From Pantoea phytobeneficialis (GTDB lineage: Bacteria; Pseudomonadota; Gammaproteobacteria; Enterobacterales; Enterobacteriaceae), in assembly GCF_009728735.1 (NCBI RefSeq), contig NZ_CP024636.1:62001-126000 (forward strand): a stretch of 64,000 nucleotides of DNA, in the 5' to 3' direction. Position numbers and translations under genes: made by a program. Numbering within the stretch: the first letter of the stretch is position 1; each line of letters begins with the position of its first letter. Shown in pieces: positions 57,059-64,000 of the stretch. Under the pieces are notes generated by a model. It was not told the DNA's origin and searched no databases. It saw only the letters and a program-made list of their open reading frames with translations.

Positions 57059-60000
57059 ATGATTGAGCGTGTATTGATTGCCAACCGTGGCGCGATTGCG
57101 GTGCGCATTATCCGCACCTTACAAGCGATGAACATTAAGGCGATTGCGGTGTATGCCGAAGCCGATCGTCATGCGCGCCATGTGCGGCTGGCCGATGAAG
57201 CCTGGTCGCTGGGCGCAGGCCAGGTGCGCGATACCTATCTGAACCAGGACAAGCTGCTGGCGATTGCCGCCGAGAGCGGCGCGCAGGCGCTGCACCCTGG
57301 TTACGGTTTCCTGAGTGAAAACCCCGAATTTGTTAACCGCTGCGAGGCCGCGGGCCTGCATTTTCTCGGACCGAACGCGCAGCAGATGGCGGCCTTTGGT
57401 CTGAAGCATCGCGCCCGCGCACTGGCGCAAGAAAATAATGTGCCGTTGCTGTCGGGCAGTGGACTGCTGACTTCACTGGAGCAGGCACAGGCTGCCGCAA
57501 CGGAAATCGGCTATCCGGTGATGCTGAAAAGCACCGCGGGTGGTGGCGGCATTGGTATGCAGCGTTGCGATGATGCGCAGCAACTGGCTGATGCCTTTAC
57601 CCGCGTAAAACGTCTGGCAGGCAACAATTTCGCCGACGATGGCGTATTTTTAGAGAAATTTATCGCCCGTGCGCGTCATATCGAAGTGCAGATCTTTGGC
57701 GACGGCGCAGGCGAGGTGATTGCGCTGGGCGAGCGTGATTGCTCGGCACAACGCCGTAATCAGAAAGTGATGGAAGAAACCCCGGCACCGGGCCTGAGTG
57801 ACGCGGTACGTGCGGAGTTACAGGCTACCGCAGTCCGGCTGGGACGTGCGGTGAACTACCGCAGCGCCGGGACGGTGGAATATGTTTATGACGAGGGCAG
57901 CCAGCAGTTCTGGTTCCTGGAAGTGAACACCCGTTTACAGGTGGAACATGGCGTCACCGAGATGGTGTACGGCGTGGATTTGGTGCGCTGGATGGTTGAG
58001 TTGGCACAGCAGACGCTAGCGCCGCTCACCAGTTTGCAGCCAGTGGCAAACGGCCACGCCATTCAGGTGCGGTTGTACGCCGAAGACCCGGCGAAGCAGT
58101 TCCAGCCCAGCGCCGGTCTGCTGAGCTATGTGGCATTTCCTGCTGAGGTGGAAAACGTCACATTGCGCGTCGACAGCAGCGTCGAAGGTGGCATGGAGGT
58201 TTCGCCGTTCTACGATCCGATGCTGGCAAAGGTGATTGTGCAGGGTGCAGATCGCGATCAGGCGTTGACCGGACTGGCGCAGGCGCTGAACGCGACGGAA
58301 CTGTATGGCATCGAAACCAACCTGTTATGGCTGCGCCATCTGCTGACCCTCGCGGAGGTGCAGCAGGGACGCATCATTACCGCCACCCTTGGCGGCGTGC
58401 AGTGGCAGCCGCCGACGCTGGATATAATCAGCGGCGGTACCCTGACCACGGTACAGGATGCGCCGGGCCGTGTCGGCTACTGGCATGTCGGCGTCCCGCC
58501 CTCCGGCCCGTTCGACAGCCGTGCCTTCCAGTTGGGTAACCGCCTGTTGGACAATGATCCGCTGGCTGCCGGGCTGGAAATCACCCTGCGTGGACCAACC
58601 TTACGTTTCAACCAACGCTGTAGTTTTGTCCTGACTGGCGCCCCCCTGGCGGCGCAGCTTGATCAACACTCGCTGGCAATGAACCAGATTATCTGCGCGC
58701 AGGCCGGACAAACTCTGACGCTGGGCGACGTGCGTGACGGTAGCCGCAGTTATCTGCTGCTGGCCGGTGGATTGGATACACCGCGTTATCTGGGCAGCCG
58801 CAGCACTTTTACGCTGGGCAAATTTGGTGGTCATGCCGGGCGCGCGCTACGGGCGGGGGATGTACTGCATCTGGCGGCACCGGCCGAATTGCCCGAGGCG
58901 CAGCTGCCGCAGGCGTTGTTGCCTGAGCTGAGCGGCCACTGGCAGTTGCGGGTGATTTATGGGCCGCATGGCGCACCGACTTTCTTTACCGACGACGATA
59001 TCCGTGAGTTTTTCGCCGCTGAGTGGCAGGTGCACTACAACTCCAGCCGCACCGGCATTCGTCTTATCGGGCCGAAACCCACCTGGGCGCGTAGTGATGG
59101 TGGCGAAGCGGGGATGCATCCCTCCAATATCCACGACAATGCTTATGCTTTTGGCACCGTCGATTTTACCGGCGATATGCCGGTGATCCTCGGCCCGGAT
59201 GGCCCGTCACTCGGCGGGTTTGTGTGTCCGGCCACGGTGGTTGAGGCCGATCTGTGGAAGCTCGGTCAGTTGAAAGCCGGGGATCGGGTGCAGTTTCTGC
59301 CGATCGATCTGGCGAGCGCCGATCAACTGGCGCAAGCGCAACGTGAGGAGATCGCCAGCCTGCAACCTCAACCGTTAACGGTAAGCGCAGCGCTGCCCCT
59401 GATTGATCCAGTGCTGCACCAACATGCAGCAACCGGTGCGCTGCCATCGCTTTGTGTACGCGCCGCCGGTGACCGTTTTCTGTTGGTGGAGTATGGCGAT
59501 CTTCTGTTAGATATCGCGCTGCGTTTTCGTGTCCATGCGTTGATGCAGTGGCTGGAGGCCCATCCGCTGCCGGGTCAGCTGGAATTGACGCCAGGCATCC
59601 GTTCCTTACAGGTTCATTACGACGCGCAGCTTTGTTCAAGAAGTGAGCTTCTGGCGCACATCTTGCACGCAGATAATGTACTGGGAACCTTAGCTGATGC
59701 CGCCGTGCCTTCGCGCACCGTGTGGCTGCCGCTCAGCTGGGATGATGAAGCCTGCCGTATCGCGATCCAACGCTATAGCCAGTCTGTCCGACCCAATGCG
59801 CCCTGGTGTCCGAGCAACATCGAATTTATCCGTCGTATCAACGGTCTGGAGAGCGTTGAGGCGGTGAAAGAGATTCTGTTCAGCGCCGCGTATCTGGTGA
59901 TGGGGCTGGGCGATGTGTATCTCGGCGCACCGGTAGCGACTCCGCTTGATCCGCGTCATCGCTTAGTGACCACCAAATACAATCCGGCGCGCACCTGGAC

Positions 60001-60652
60001 GGCGGAGAACTCGGTGGGTATCGGTGGTGCCTATCTGTGCGTATATGGCATGGAAGGACCAGGGGGTTATCAGTTTGTCGGGCGCACCTTGCAGATGTGG
60101 AACCGTGACCGCCAAACGTCAGCGTTTAGCCAACCCTGGCTGCTCCGCTTCTTCGACCAGATCCGTTTCTATCCAGTGAGCGCTGACGAGCTGCTGGAGA
60201 TTCGTGAACGTTTTCCGTGGGGGGATTATCCACTGCGGATGGAGGAGGGGGAATTCCGCCTCGACGATTATCAGGCGTTGCTGGCACAGCAGGCGATGGA
60301 CATTGACCGCTTTCAGCAGCAGCGTCAGCAGGCGTTCGACAGCGAGCTGGCGCGCTGGCGCGCTGAAGGGCAGTTTACCTTTGATAGCCAGTTGCCGGAG
60401 TCGGCCGATGAAGAGACCCGTATTCCCGCCGATTGTTGTGGCGTGGAGAGTCAGGTGGCAGGCAGTGTCTGGCAGTGGTTGGTGGCACCAGGCAGTGACA
60501 TTGAAGCGGGGGCTACCGTTGGTATTCTCGAGTCAATGAAGATGGAAATCCCGATCGTCGCGCCAGTTAGCGGAAAAATCCATAGCCTGCAACGACAGGT
60601 CGGGCAGCAAGTACAGGCGGGTCAGTTACTTATGGTGATCGATCCGGTCTGA
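57059..60652 (+). CDS. Guanidine carboxylase (urea carboxylase family), biotin-dependent
   Basis: A 1197-residue three-part enzyme. Residues 1 to about 445 are biotin carboxylase (VLIANRGAIAVRIIRTL, ATP-grasp STAGGGGIGMQRC, EVNTRLQVEHGVTE). About 455 to 1000 is the carboxyltransferase formed of KipA-like and KipI-like parts (GGTLTTVQDAPGRVGYWHVGVPPSGPFD; PSLCVRAAGDRFLLVEYGD). The last 70 residues are the biotin carrier with Lys1161 in ESMKMEI. The riboswitch and DUF1989 partners indicate guanidine rather than urea as substrate. Urea carboxylase is the alternative; one carboxyltransferase residue (Asp versus Asn) distinguishes them in the literature. Confidence 0.92.
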   Translation: MIERVLIANRGAIAVRIIRTLQAMNIKAIAVYAEADRHARHVRLADEAWSLGAGQVRDTYLNQDKLLAIAAESGAQALHPGYGFLSENPEFVNRCEAAGLHFLGPNAQQMAAFGLKHRARALAQENNVPLLSGSGLLTSLEQAQAAATEIGYPVMLKSTAGGGGIGMQRCDDAQQLADAFTRVKRLAGNNFADDGVFLEKFIARARHIEVQIFGDGAGEVIALGERDCSAQRRNQKVMEETPAPGLSDAVRAELQATAVRLGRAVNYRSAGTVEYVYDEGSQQFWFLEVNTRLQVEHGVTEMVYGVDLVRWMVELAQQTLAPLTSLQPVANGHAIQVRLYAEDPAKQFQPSAGLLSYVAFPAEVENVTLRVDSSVEGGMEVSPFYDPMLAKVIVQGADRDQALTGLAQALNATELYGIETNLLWLRHLLTLAEVQQGRIITATLGGVQWQPPTLDIISGGTLTTVQDAPGRVGYWHVGVPPSGPFDSRAFQLGNRLLDNDPLAAGLEITLRGPTLRFNQRCSFVLTGAPLAAQLDQHSLAMNQIICAQAGQTLTLGDVRDGSRSYLLLAGGLDTPRYLGSRSTFTLGKFGGHAGRALRAGDVLHLAAPAELPEAQLPQALLPELSGHWQLRVIYGPHGAPTFFTDDDIREFFAAEWQVHYNSSRTGIRLIGPKPTWARSDGGEAGMHPSNIHDNAYAFGTVDFTGDMPVILGPDGPSLGGFVCPATVVEADLWKLGQLKAGDRVQFLPIDLASADQLAQAQREEIASLQPQPLTVSAALPLIDPVLHQHAATGALPSLCVRAAGDRFLLVEYGDLLLDIALRFRVHALMQWLEAHPLPGQLELTPGIRSLQVHYDAQLCSRSELLAHILHADNVLGTLADAAVPSRTVWLPLSWDDEACRIAIQRYSQSVRPNAPWCPSNIEFIRRINGLESVEAVKEILFSAAYLVMGLGDVYLGAPVATPLDPRHRLVTTKYNPARTWTAENSVGIGGAYLCVYGMEGPGGYQFVGRTLQMWNRDRQTSAFSQPWLLRFFDQIRFYPVSADELLEIRERFPWGDYPLRMEEGEFRLDDYQALLAQQAMDIDRFQQQRQQAFDSELARWRAEGQFTFDSQLPESADEETRIPADCCGVESQVAGSVWQWLVAPGSDIEAGATVGILESMKMEIPIVAPVSGKIHSLQRQVGQQVQAGQLLMVIDPV

Positions 60653-60908
60653 GCATAATTTAGATCAATAAATCATCATTAAAAAAGCAGCAAAGCCGGG
60701 GATCTGACCCATACTTAAAACCCGGCCAATTGTTGCATTGTTCTGGCATCTTTATCGCAGTGTGCAACAGGCTGTGTCCCGTAGCGGTTTCATAATAAAT
60801 CTTCTTAAACCGTTGCGGGATGCAGCCTGAACCGGTCGGTTTCAGCGTTTGCGGACGCTTTACCTCTCTACTTTCACGTGATTCATAGTGAGTTTTAAGG
60901 AGTTCTCT
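60653..60908. other. Intergenic region before yiaG
   Basis: A 256-base gap with no gene. It contains a possible weak stem, GCCGGG with CCCGGC, around 60694-60727, and the yiaG Shine-Dalgarno AAGGAG. No clear terminator with a T-run is seen after the carboxylase. Confidence 0.4.
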
Positions 60909-61205
60909 ATGGAAATAAAAGATCCAATGGTCGAGTTACTTAGTAGTCTTGAGCAGATTGTTTTGACACGTGATGCACAGCCTTCTGTATCTGAAATCGC
61001 CCTTCAAAAGGCGTCAGTTCCCGAGCCACAGCGTTTACGAGAGATGACCGGCATGCAGGTTGATGAATTTGCCCGCGTGATGGGGGTGAGCGTCTCTTCA
61101 GTGAAAAGCTGGGAGGCGCAACGTACGCGCCCTTCCGCTACGGCGCGTAAATTGATGAAGCTGTTGCAGGCTAATCCCTATCTGGGTCGACAACTACTTG
61201 AGTAA
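60909..61205 (+). CDS. yiaG: HTH-type transcriptional regulator YiaG
   Basis: A 98-residue protein (E. coli YiaG 96). N-terminal family stretch IKDPMVELLSSLEQIVL, then an XRE/HigA-type helix-turn-helix (MQVDEFARVMGVSVSSVKSWEAQRTRPS) and KLMKLLQANPYLGRQLLE. No toxin partner lies next to it. The ATG at 60909 has AAGGAG upstream; an earlier in-frame ATG does not. Confidence 0.92.
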   Translation: MEIKDPMVELLSSLEQIVLTRDAQPSVSEIALQKASVPEPQRLREMTGMQVDEFARVMGVSVSSVKSWEAQRTRPSATARKLMKLLQANPYLGRQLLE

Positions 61206-61225
61206 ACACCGACTATTCGGTTCTG

Positions 61226-61251
61226 ACCCGCCTTGATGGCGGGTTTTTTTT
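61226..61251 (+). terminator. Rho-independent terminator of yiaG
   Basis: A six-pair stem, CCCGCC with GGCGGG, a TTGAT loop and eight T. Confidence 0.92.
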
Positions 61252-61273
61252 GTTTGTCATGAGCACCGGCAGT

Positions 61274-61339
61274 CGTAGCGGCGCGATTTATCGCGCTGTT
61301 TTTGATATTTAAATTCGCGCGATAAATCGCGCCGCTACG
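61274..61339. repeat. REP inverted pair
   Basis: Canonical inverted pair ending one base before the stop codon of the HD-domain gene. Confidence 0.9.
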
Positions 61340-61951
61340 TTATGTGTCAGGGTTGGTCAGCATCACCCCATATTTGGCCGCCTGCTTCACAAACCAACTC
61401 TCCGGCACGCTGTGCGGCGGCTGCGCCAACTGGGTCAGCCCCTGGCGAATTATGTTATCCGCCTGCTGCCAGAGATGTTTATCCCCTTCATTTAACAGCT
61501 GAATTTGTATCTGTTTTTCCACCAGATAAACCCGGGCGAAGTCGGCATCGAATTGCACAATGGCACGGGTGTTATCGATGATGTCAGCCAGTTTGATAGT
61601 TTGCGCCTCGGGTGACGCCTGCGCGGTATGGCGAAAGTAGGCCAGCTTGCGTGCCGCGCGGTTTTTCGCCTGTGGCTGAGCGCTGTCGGTGAGCATATCC
61701 ACCAGTTCAGCCACGCGTGGGCCGAAGAGGCGGGTGATGTCTGCCAAAGTGCTGGCGGTGTCTTCCACCGTGTCGTGCAGCCAGGCCGCTGCCAACATTG
61801 CTTCGTCATCGGTCACGCTACGCACCAGCTCGACCACCGCCGCCGGGTGGACGATATAGGGTTCATCGGTATATTTGCGCCGCTGTCCGGCTTCGGCATG
61901 AGCCTGGGTGGCATAGTGACGCGCCTGATCTTCCAGTGAATCCCGCATCAT
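61340..61951 (-). CDS. HD-domain protein, small alarmone (ppGpp) hydrolase type
   Basis: A 203-residue single-domain protein with the SpoT/MESH1-type HD pattern: RKYTDEPYIVHPAAVVELV, AAAWLHDTVEDT and IKLADIIDNTRAI. The His-Asp pair (LHD) and the downstream Asp of the metal site are present. It lacks synthetase, TGS and ACT domains, so it could only remove alarmones or similar nucleotides. The ATG at 61951 has GGAG six bases upstream. Divergent from ohrR over 58 bases. Confidence 0.8.
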   Translation of the reverse strand: MMRDSLEDQARHYATQAHAEAGQRRKYTDEPYIVHPAAVVELVRSVTDDEAMLAAAWLHDTVEDTASTLADITRLFGPRVAELVDMLTDSAQPQAKNRAARKLAYFRHTAQASPEAQTIKLADIIDNTRAIVQFDADFARVYLVEKQIQIQLLNEGDKHLWQQADNIIRQGLTQLAQPPHSVPESWFVKQAAKYGVMLTNPDT

Positions 61952-62009
61952 TGTTTGCTCCGTAAAAAGTAGCTTGCAATTGTCTAGCGCGCTATCTATA
62001 TTAAATCGC

Positions 62010-62474
62010 ATGAACAGTAATCAAGATGACAAAAAAGTGTCGCAGACGCCACTCAAGCTGGATCAGCATCTCTGTTTCGCCCTCTATTCGGCGAACCTGG
62101 CGATGCACAAGGTCTATCGTCAGCTGCTGGGACAGCTGGAAATCACCTATCCGCAATATCTGGTGATGCTGGTGCTGTGGACGCAGGATGATGTGACGGT
62201 ATCGGAGATCGGCGAGCAGCTGTTTCTCGACTCCGCCACGTTGACGCCGTTGTTGAAACGGCTGGAAAGCGCCGGGCTGTTGCGCCGCGCGCGCTCGCGT
62301 CAGGATGAACGTCAGGTTGTCGTGACCCTGACCGACGAGGGAAGGGCATTACGCCAGAAAGCGGAATCCATTCCGGAAGCGATCAAATGCGCTGCGGCTT
62401 GTGATGATGAGACGCTGCTGGCGCTGAAAAACCAGTTGGATGATCTGCGCGATAATCTGAATCGCGCGAAGTAG
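62010..62474 (+). CDS. ohrR: Organic hydroperoxide sensor-repressor OhrR (MarR family)
   Basis: A 154-residue MarR protein. The peroxide-sensing Cys22 ([14 protein letters not shown]) is followed by the winged helix ([30 protein letters not shown]) and Cys127/Cys131 near the C-terminus. Cys22 and Cys127 match the two-cysteine type described in Xanthomonas. It is placed just before ohr, which it should repress until oxidised by organic peroxides. Confidence 0.93.
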   Translation: MNSNQDDKKVSQTPLKLDQHLCFALYSANLAMHKVYRQLLGQLEITYPQYLVMLVLWTQDDVTVSEIGEQLFLDSATLTPLLKRLESAGLLRRARSRQDERQVVVTLTDEGRALRQKAESIPEAIKCAAACDDETLLALKNQLDDLRDNLNRAK

Positions 62475-62560
62475 TTCAGTGCGGGTGCGCTGCACCCGTA
62501 TCATATCAGGCTGCGCTATGTAAGTAGCGCGCGATAAAATAGCGAATTAGTGAGGTTATC

Positions 62561-62989
62561 ATGTCTTTAGAAAAAGTTGTTTATACCGCAAAAGCCAAAG
62601 CCACCGGTGGTCGTGATGGCCGCGCTACCTCTTCTGATGGCGTGCTGGATGTGAAACTGGGCGTGCCAAAAGAGATGGGCGGTGCAGGCGGTGAAGTGAC
62701 TAACCCGGAGCAACTGTTTGCTGCTGGTTATTCTGCCTGTTTCCTCGGTGCGATGAAGTTTGTCGCGGCGCGCGATAAATTCGCCATTGCGAAAGATGCG
62801 TGGATTGAAGGTGAAGTCGGTATCGGCCCGATCCCCAACGGTTTTGGTATTGAAGCCAAACTGAATATTCATCTGCCGGGGATGGATGCCGCTGAAGCGC
62901 AGAAACTGGTCGATGCTGCGCATATCGTCTGCCCTTACTCTAATGCCACCCGTGGCAATATCGATGTGACGCTGAATATCATTAACTAA
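62561..62989 (+). CDS. ohr: Organic hydroperoxide resistance protein Ohr
   Basis: A 142-residue OsmC/Ohr-family thiol peroxidase. Catalytic Cys60 ([10 protein letters not shown]) and resolving Cys124 ([13 protein letters not shown]) are present, with Arg18 and Glu50 of the active site. It reduces fatty-acid and organic hydroperoxides. An 86-base gap from ohrR contains a 7-bp hairpin (62482-62498) and probably the ohr promoter. Confidence 0.95.
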   Translation: MSLEKVVYTAKAKATGGRDGRATSSDGVLDVKLGVPKEMGGAGGEVTNPEQLFAAGYSACFLGAMKFVAARDKFAIAKDAWIEGEVGIGPIPNGFGIEAKLNIHLPGMDAAEAQKLVDAAHIVCPYSNATRGNIDVTLNIIN

Positions 62990-63001
62990 ACCTGCCTTAT
63001 T

Positions 63002-63072
63002 CGTAGCGGCGCGATTTATCGCGCGGGTTTTATCCTGTACAATAATCCCGCGCGATAAATCGCGCCGCTACG
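63002..63072. repeat. REP inverted pair
   Basis: Canonical CGTAGCGGCGCGATTTATCG unit and its complement, 13 bases after the ohr stop. Confidence 0.9.
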
Positions 63073-63216
63073 GCAAAATTGCTATGCCCTCGGTTCAGAT
63101 TCCTCCCGAACAGTTCCTTGCATCACGCTTTTCTGCGGTAAAAGCGAACTCTATTGCCTTTACATAGTCCCACTTTAGGGTTACCGCTCCGACACCAGCC
63201 GGGAATAAATAAATTC

Positions 63217-64000
63217 ATGAATTATATTAAGACCTTAACGCAGCAGGAACTGTCATTGATGCTCGCGCTGTATATCGGCATTCTGTTGAATTTGCCGATT
63301 TTTTATCGCCGATTTGACGGCTTTCTGACGAAATCCTCACTGACAAATTGGGCTTCGGCGCTGGTTGAAGTGGTCGCCGCCGTGCTGCTGACCTTCTTCC
63401 TGATGCGACTCTTGTCGCTCGGCGGTAAATGGGCTTACCGCGTGCTTGCCAGCCTGCTGGTGGTGATTTCGGTTGCTGCCGCCTATTACATGGCGTTTTT
63501 TAACGTGGTGATTGGCTATGGCATTGTCGCCTCGGTAATGACCACCGATGTGGATCTGTCAAAAGAAGTGATCGGCCTGCATTTCGTGCTGTGGATGGTG
63601 CTGGTGAGTGCCCTGCCGCTGCTGATGATTTGGCGCAACAACCTGAGTAAGACGCTGATTGAGCAGCTGAAAACCCCAGGCCAGCGCATCAAACCAACCC
63701 TGATTCTGTTGCTGAGCGTGGCGCTGGTGTGGCTGCCGATTCGCTATTTTGACAAGCTGCAAAAAGCCAACGAAGAGATCACCAATATCGATCTGCCCAG
63801 CTACGGCGGTGTGGTGGCGCACTCCTATCTGCCTTCAAACTGGATTGCCGCGCTGGGGCTGTTTGCCTGGACCAAACTGGATGAAGAAGTGGACAGTCAG
63901 GCGCTGCTGGACCCGGCGAAAAAGTTTACTTATGTGGCCCCGGCAGGAATTGATGATACCTACGTGGTGTTTGTGATTGGTGAAACCACGCGCTGGGACC
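63217..64000 (+). CDS. eptB: Kdo2-lipid A phosphoethanolamine 7''-transferase EptB, 5' part
   Basis: The first 261 codons are visible; the frame is open to the window end. Five membrane helices (LMLALYIGILLNLPIFYRRF through LILLLSVALVWLPIRYFD) precede the periplasmic alkaline-phosphatase-like domain. NVVIGYGIVASVMTTDVDLSKEV and DLPSYGGVVAHSYLPSNW are EptB-specific, and FVIGETTRWD holds the catalytic threonine. It decorates the outer Kdo of lipopolysaccharide with phosphoethanolamine. The rest lies beyond the window. Confidence 0.94.
   Translation, partial: MNYIKTLTQQELSLMLALYIGILLNLPIFYRRFDGFLTKSSLTNWASALVEVVAAVLLTFFLMRLLSLGGKWAYRVLASLLVVISVAAAYYMAFFNVVIGYGIVASVMTTDVDLSKEVIGLHFVLWMVLVSALPLLMIWRNNLSKTLIEQLKTPGQRIKPTLILLLSVALVWLPIRYFDKLQKANEEITNIDLPSYGGVVAHSYLPSNWIAALGLFAWTKLDEEVDSQALLDPAKKFTYVAPAGIDDTYVVFVIGETTRWD

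Overview
The window looks like chromosomal DNA of an enterobacterium in the Erwiniaceae, with Pantoea or a close relative most likely. The housekeeping proteins (XylABFGHR, GlyQS, SelAB, FdoGHI, MtlADR, YibL, YiaF, YiaG, EptB) match their Escherichia coli counterparts closely in length and motifs. The gene order resembles E. coli around xyl, glyQS, mtl and yiaF/yiaG but is rearranged and interrupted by accessory operons. A REP-type palindrome, usually as an inverted pair, sits in about ten intergenic gaps. The genus call is an inference.

Layout. 1-1.2 kb: two AraC-family regulators and the selenocysteine tRNA gene selC. 1.3-9.4 kb: complete xylose locus, with xylR-xylH-xylG-xylF on the minus strand and xylA-xylB on the plus strand. 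9.6-11.5 kb: a GlxA-like regulator and wecH. 11.6-20.8 kb: a nine-gene minus-strand catabolic operon that I cannot match to a described pathway. It encodes a RidA protein, a D-2-hydroxyacid dehydrogenase, a solute-binding protein, a permease-ATPase fusion, an FMN-family protein without its catalytic histidine, a binding protein without a signal peptide, a cyclic amidohydrolase, a GntR regulator and an enolase-superfamily enzyme. Its upstream region carries two inverted copies of a 15-bp promoter/operator block, one facing the operon and one facing glyQ. 21.2-24.2 kb: glyQS. 24.3-34.7 kb: the selenium/formate module selB-selA-yibF, fdhE-fdoI-fdoH-fdoG and fdhD. fdoG is read through an in-frame TGA as selenocysteine.

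34.7-37.0 kb: a DeoR regulator divergent from a class III aminotransferase, with a tandem 18-bp repeat between them. 37.2-39.3 kb: sodA, a VirK/YbjX-family gene and yibL. 39.4-43.2 kb: mannitol operon mtlA-mtlD-mtlR with four CRP-like sites upstream. 43.6 kb: yiaF. 44.5-52.3 kb: an oligopeptide ABC importer operon with a cytoplasmic gamma-glutamyltransferase-like enzyme and its own GntR regulator. 52.7-60.7 kb: a guanidine-I (ykkC) riboswitch followed by an ABC importer, two DUF1989 carboxyguanidine deiminase subunits and a guanidine/urea carboxylase; no allophanate hydrolase is present. 60.9-64 kb: yiaG, an HD-domain small alarmone hydrolase, ohrR-ohr, and the 5' part of eptB.

How the parts work together. 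selA, selB and selC make and deliver selenocysteine for FdoG, while FdhD and FdhE mature the enzyme. The two islands between yiaF and yiaG both bring in nitrogen compounds (peptides and guanidine). The unexplained operon between wecH and glyQ has the parts for uptake, ring opening, dehydration or epimerisation, and redox steps on an amide-containing ring compound. That substrate class is an inference.
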